In this document: positions 5,188 to 8,308 of the stretch, one piece after another | How the letters are laid out: each line of letters starts with the position of its first letter | How positions within the stretch are numbered: the first letter of the stretch is position 1 | Source of the DNA: Candidatus Competibacteraceae bacterium | GTDB taxonomy: Bacteria > Pseudomonadota > Gammaproteobacteria > Competibacterales > Competibacteraceae | DNA length: 8,308 nucleotides | Assembly: GCA_007120095.1 (NCBI GenBank) | Contig: SKOM01000211.1 | Location: 1-8,308 of the forward strand | Reading direction: 5' to 3' | The notes under the pieces: model-generated | Databases searched by the model: none | The model's input: the letters and a program-made list of their open reading frames with translations, nothing else | What the model was told of the DNA's origin: nothing | Program-made: the position numbers and the translations under genes

Positions 5188-6441
5188 TTAAGGTTCCAGG
5201 CGGTAGATGCGCCGAATCATCGCGATCGTATCATCGTGTCCATTGGCCGCCGCTTCGCGCAGGCCGGTACTGGGCGCATGCAACAGTTTATTGGTGAGCG
5301 TCTGGGCTAAATAGTTGAGCACTTCCTCGGCATCACGACCTTGGCGTAACTGGCGACGAGCGCGTTCCAAGGTTTCATTGCGCACCGATTCGGCTTGCAT
5401 ACGCAGACTGCGGATATTGGCTGCCCCGGCTTGGGTACGCAGCCAGGCCATGAACTGCTCAGTTTGCACAGTAATGATTTCCTCGGCTTGCAGCGCTGCG
5501 GCCTGTCGTGAACGGACATTGTCCTGAATAATATCTTGCAGGTCGTCAACGGTATAAAGATAAATATCATCCAATTGGGACGCTTTGGGATCAATGTCGC
5601 GTGGTACGGCAATATCCACCATAAACACCGGACGGTGGCGTCGCTGACGCACGGAACGTTTGATCAGTTCATAGTCCAATATGATGTTCGGGCTGCCGGT
5701 CGAGCTGATGACGATATCGGCCTCAGCGAGGTGATTGGGAATTTCATCCAAAGTGATGGCGTAACCTTGAAATCGGGTGGTGAGCAAGCGTGCCCGTTCT
5801 AAAGTGCGGTTGGCTACTACGATCCGCCCAATACCATTATCGCGTAAATGACGAGCCACCAGTTCGATGGTTTCGCCGGCACCAACCAGCAAGGCGGTAC
5901 GGGTGTCAAGATCGGCAAATATTTGCCGTGACAGGCTGACCGCAGCAAAGGCAACCGACACCGGGCTTTGGCCAATGGTGGTGTCGGTGCGAACTTGTTT
6001 GGCCACCGAAAAAGTATGTTGGAATAAGCGATCAAGCTGGGTGCCTAAGGTGCCCGCCTCGGTAGCGACTTGATAAGCGGACTTGATTTGCCCGAGGATT
6101 TGCGGCTCGCCCAACACCATGGAATCCAGGCCAGCTGCAACCCGTAACATATGGCGTACGGCTTGGTAGTCGGGGTGTTGATACAAATAAGGCTGGAGCT
6201 CCTGGCTTGCCAGGGAATGGTAGTCGCTGAGCCACTGCACAACGCGGGCAGCATTAAGCTGCTCTAAACCGCAGTATAATTCGGTGCGGTTGCAGGTAGA
6301 CAGAATAGCGACCTCCGCGACCGGGCCGGCGGTTCGTAATTCTTGCAAAGCCTCTGGCAGGCGTGCGGGCGAGAACGCGACCTGTTCGCGGATGCCGACG
6401 GGGGCTGTTTTATGGTTGATGCCTAAAGCTAGCAGCGGCAT
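5188..6441 (-). CDS. hemA: Glutamyl-tRNA reductase
   Basis: HemA reduces glutamyl-tRNA(Glu) with NADPH to glutamate-1-semialdehyde, the first committed and usually rate-setting step of C5-pathway tetrapyrrole synthesis. The protein has 417 residues (E. coli 418). The catalytic domain begins MPLLALGINHKTAPV. The nucleophile Cys50 lies in STCNRTELY (48-56), and GLDSMVLGEPQILGQIK is at 104-120. The NADPH-binding domain has LLVGAGETIELVARHL (184-199). The C-terminal dimerisation helices end in IRRIYRLEP. All catalytic landmarks are present. It is the first gene of hemA-prfA-prmC, the order seen in E. coli and Pseudomonas. The ATG at 6439-6441 has almost no ribosome-binding site (ATTACATC precedes it). 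That would allow low initiation, but regulation cannot be read from the sequence. Confidence 0.97.
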   Translation of the reverse strand: MPLLALGINHKTAPVGIREQVAFSPARLPEALQELRTAGPVAEVAILSTCNRTELYCGLEQLNAARVVQWLSDYHSLASQELQPYLYQHPDYQAVRHMLRVAAGLDSMVLGEPQILGQIKSAYQVATEAGTLGTQLDRLFQHTFSVAKQVRTDTTIGQSPVSVAFAAVSLSRQIFADLDTRTALLVGAGETIELVARHLRDNGIGRIVVANRTLERARLLTTRFQGYAITLDEIPNHLAEADIVISSTGSPNIILDYELIKRSVRQRRHRPVFMVDIAVPRDIDPKASQLDDIYLYTVDDLQDIIQDNVRSRQAAALQAEEIITVQTEQFMAWLRTQAGAANIRSLRMQAESVRNETLERARRQLRQGRDAEEVLNYLAQTLTNKLLHAPSTGLREAAANGHDDTIAMIRRIYRLEP

Positions 6442-6469
6442 GATGTAATGAGTATGAACACTATTAGAT

Positions 6470-6498
6470 TAGACATTTTCTGTGATGCTGCGGATAAA
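6470..6498 (+). promoter_or_regulatory. Candidate promoter of the TPR-protein gene
   Basis: TAGACA (6470-6475, 5 of 6 matches to TTGACA) and GATAAA (6493-6498, 4 of 6) are 17 bp apart on the plus strand, inside the 152-bp hemA/TPR divergent region. A start near 6505 would give a leader of about 90 nt before the ATG at 6594. The only -10-like box seen facing hemA is TCTAAT at 6463-6468, next to this -35 but lacking a partner of its own. Confidence 0.4.
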
Positions 6499-6593
6499 TA
6501 TCAAGTACTCCTAGCCAGATTTATTTAATAGTAATGATCTTACAACTATTATTTGCTCGCCAAGCTCCCAATTCAGACTGCGGACGGGTTTTT

Positions 6594-8288
6594 ATGAAAC
6601 ATATCAGGTGTTATTTTTCAGGGCGATTTTGGTCGCTGTTGGGTTTCACGGTCGCGCTGCTGTGGTGGGTCAATGGAGCGGCGGGGCCCTCGGAATCGCC
6701 GCCACTTTCTCAGTCCGATCAAATGTACCATGTTTTAGTGGCTGAGTTTGCGATACGGCGAGGACAGTTACCAATCGCTGTCGATAATTATCGCACAGTG
6801 ATTGACCTCAGCGATGATGCGCAGCTCGCGGAGCGTGCGGCTCGGGTTGCCATGCATATCGATGATCAACCAGCGATGCTACAGTTTGCACGCCGCTGGC
6901 AGCAGTTAGCTCCGGATAATAATCAAGCGGTGCAGACATTGGCTCTCGCGTTATTGAAAAATAACGCAATTGATCCCGCCTTGGACTATCTGGATCAGGT
7001 TCGTGATGTGTTTGCCGAGCGTGATCGTCAAGAGGGCTTTGCCGGGTTATATAACCTGCTGGATCAGGTTGACGCCGAATTGCGCTGGCAAGCGCTGACC
7101 CAGATGGGTGATCGCTACACCGAGTCAGCTTTCGCAGCGTATTATACCGCACTGGCTGCTCTGCAAATCGAGCAGATCGATGCGGCTCTGGAGCAACTTG
7201 ATCAGGCTTTGCAGCAGCGCCCGGATTGGCGTGATGCTCTGCTGTTGCAAGCGCGGGTGCGCCTGCAAGCTGAGCAGGAACAACAGGCGTTGGCCGGTTT
7301 GGCTGCTGCTGTCGAAGCCAATCCGGACGACAGTGAATTAAGACTCGGTTATGCCAGAGCACTGGTTGCAACCGACCAGCTTGAACAGGCGCGCGAACAA
7401 TTTGTTCACCTGGCTGCTGCACAACCGGATGATGCCGAAGCCTTGTTTGCCTTGGGCGTATTAGCCACCGAGGCTGAACAATATGATATTGCTGAGGACT
7501 ATTTCCAGCGTTTGCTGGAGTTGAATCAGCGTGTCGCTGAAAGCACGTTCGAGCTGGCTCGACTGAATGAATTGCGCGGGGATTATGCTGAAGCCTTGGT
7601 CTGGTATGTGCAAGTTGAGGCCAATAATCGCCACCTGAATGCGCAGATCCGCGCTGCGGCTATGGAAGCGCGCTTAGACGACTTTACCGCCCTTGCCGAG
7701 CGCTTTGCGCGCTTGCGCTTGGAGCATCCCGACAATGTGGTATCGCTGTATATCACCGAAGCCCAGATTCTGCGCGAAGTTGGGCAGTATCAAGCCGCTT
7801 ATGAGGTGCTGGATGCCGCTTTGCAGGATTATCCCGACAATCATGATTTGCTCTACAGTCGCGCCCTGGCTGCCGAACGTTTGGATCAACTCGACCAATT
7901 GGAACAAGATTTGCGCCGGATCATTGCCGATGATCCGGAACATGCTCATGCGCTTAATGCGCTAGGCTATACTTTGACTGATCGGACGGATCGGCATGAG
8001 GAAGCCTACGATTTAATCCGCCGGGCCTTAGATCTGCTGCCTGATGACCCTGCTATTCTCGACAGCATGGGGTGGGTTAAATACCGTCTTGGTGATTTAC
8101 AGACGGCATTGCCCTACTTGCGCCGTGCTCATGACATCAGTGCCGATCCGGAAATTACCATGCACCTCAGTCAGGTGCTGTGGGATCTGGGTGAGCATGA
8201 TGAAGCGCGTGAAATCTGGGAAACGGCCTATGAACGGCATCCAGAGGACGAGTATTTGCTGCGGTTGAAAGAGTTGTTTAATCCATGA
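6594..8288 (+). CDS. lbcA: Exported TPR-repeat protein, probable LbcA family, lacking a lipobox
   Basis: This is a 564-residue, mostly helical protein built of tetratricopeptide repeats. Recognisable units lie near 44-77, 180-213, 214-247, 248-281, 282-315, 382-415, 416-449, 450-484, 485-518 and 519-552, with the family pattern of small residues and a proline between units (for example QALQQRPDWRDALLLQARV). The N-terminus is a signal peptide: basic KHIR, hydrophobic SLLGFTVALLWWV (14-26), then NGAAG. Gene order hemA / TPR / lolB matches Pseudomonas, where the gene (PA4667) encodes LbcA. That outer-membrane lipoprotein is the partner of the periplasmic protease CtpA and presents cell-wall hydrolases for degradation. 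Here no cysteine follows the hydrophobic stretch, so lipidation is not predicted; cleavage near GAA/G is more likely. The ATG at 6594 was chosen over 6534 because GGACGGG lies six bases upstream and the signal peptide then starts correctly. Orthology rests on synteny and architecture. Confidence 0.9.
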   Translation: MKHIRCYFSGRFWSLLGFTVALLWWVNGAAGPSESPPLSQSDQMYHVLVAEFAIRRGQLPIAVDNYRTVIDLSDDAQLAERAARVAMHIDDQPAMLQFARRWQQLAPDNNQAVQTLALALLKNNAIDPALDYLDQVRDVFAERDRQEGFAGLYNLLDQVDAELRWQALTQMGDRYTESAFAAYYTALAALQIEQIDAALEQLDQALQQRPDWRDALLLQARVRLQAEQEQQALAGLAAAVEANPDDSELRLGYARALVATDQLEQAREQFVHLAAAQPDDAEALFALGVLATEAEQYDIAEDYFQRLLELNQRVAESTFELARLNELRGDYAEALVWYVQVEANNRHLNAQIRAAAMEARLDDFTALAERFARLRLEHPDNVVSLYITEAQILREVGQYQAAYEVLDAALQDYPDNHDLLYSRALAAERLDQLDQLEQDLRRIIADDPEHAHALNALGYTLTDRTDRHEEAYDLIRRALDLLPDDPAILDSMGWVKYRLGDLQTALPYLRRAHDISADPEITMHLSQVLWDLGEHDEAREIWETAYERHPEDEYLLRLKELFNP

Positions 8289-8308
8289 AGTGCTTGGCGA
8301 GCGTGTTG
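8285..8308 (+). CDS. lolB: Start of the next gene, probably outer-membrane lipoprotein insertion protein LolB (partial)
   Basis: An ATG at 8285 overlaps the TGA of the TPR gene as ATGA and opens a frame reading MKCLASVL to the window edge. Only eight codons are visible, so the product cannot be identified from sequence. The lolB call comes from position: in Pseudomonas and relatives the gene order is hemA, TPR gene, lolB, ispE. A Lys followed by hydrophobic residues fits the start of a lipoprotein signal peptide. The 4-nt overlap implies translational coupling with the TPR gene. Confidence 0.45.

Noticed and set aside
6534..6593. Earlier ATG for the TPR protein
   Set aside because: It has no ribosome-binding site and would bury the signal peptide behind 20 residues. 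ATG 6594 has GGACGGG at six bases.
6808..7422. Minus-strand 204-codon open frame opposite the TPR gene
   Set aside because: It is antisense to the repeat-coding region. Its Pro/Ala/Gln/His-rich composition is what the complement of TPR codons gives.

Overview
The window is ordinary core-genome chromosome from a gammaproteobacterium. The evidence is gene order and protein sequence. hemA-prfA-prmC is divergent from a TPR gene followed by a probable lolB start, as in Pseudomonas and relatives. carA-carB is adjacent in the usual order, and the proteins align closely with remembered E. coli sequences. The genus cannot be fixed from the sequence. The short-lid adenylate kinase and the HvrA/Bv3F-type H-NS protein argue against an enteric bacterium.

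Layout, left to right. The minus strand first carries the 5' part of carB, then carA with a TTG start, a leader containing two inverted repeats, and tRNA-Gly(CCC) with an encoded CCA. An H-NS-family gene follows, also on the minus strand. A 224-bp divergent intergenic region separates it from adk on the plus strand, and each gene has a readable sigma-70-type promoter there. adk runs tail-to-tail into the minus-strand hemA-prfA-prmC operon, with 9 bp between the stop codons. Upstream of hemA, a 152-bp divergent region leads to a plus-strand gene for a secreted TPR-repeat protein, probably the LbcA family. Its stop overlaps the start of the next gene, probably lolB, which is cut off by the window edge.

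Functional links: CarA and CarB form carbamoyl-phosphate synthetase, which feeds arginine and pyrimidine synthesis. HemA commits glutamyl-tRNA to tetrapyrrole synthesis. PrfA is release factor 1, and PrmC methylates the GGQ glutamine of release factors, so enzyme and substrate are encoded side by side with overlapping reading frames. Adk balances adenine nucleotides. The H-NS-like protein is the only DNA-binding regulator in the window.

No mobile element, CRISPR array, integrase, toxin-antitoxin pair or defence system was found, and no gene-free stretch exceeds 300 bp. The points most worth checking are the missing lipobox in the LbcA-like protein, an H-NS-type motif over the hns-like gene's own -10 box, and the structured tRNA-Gly/carA leader. 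I saw no previously undescribed system.
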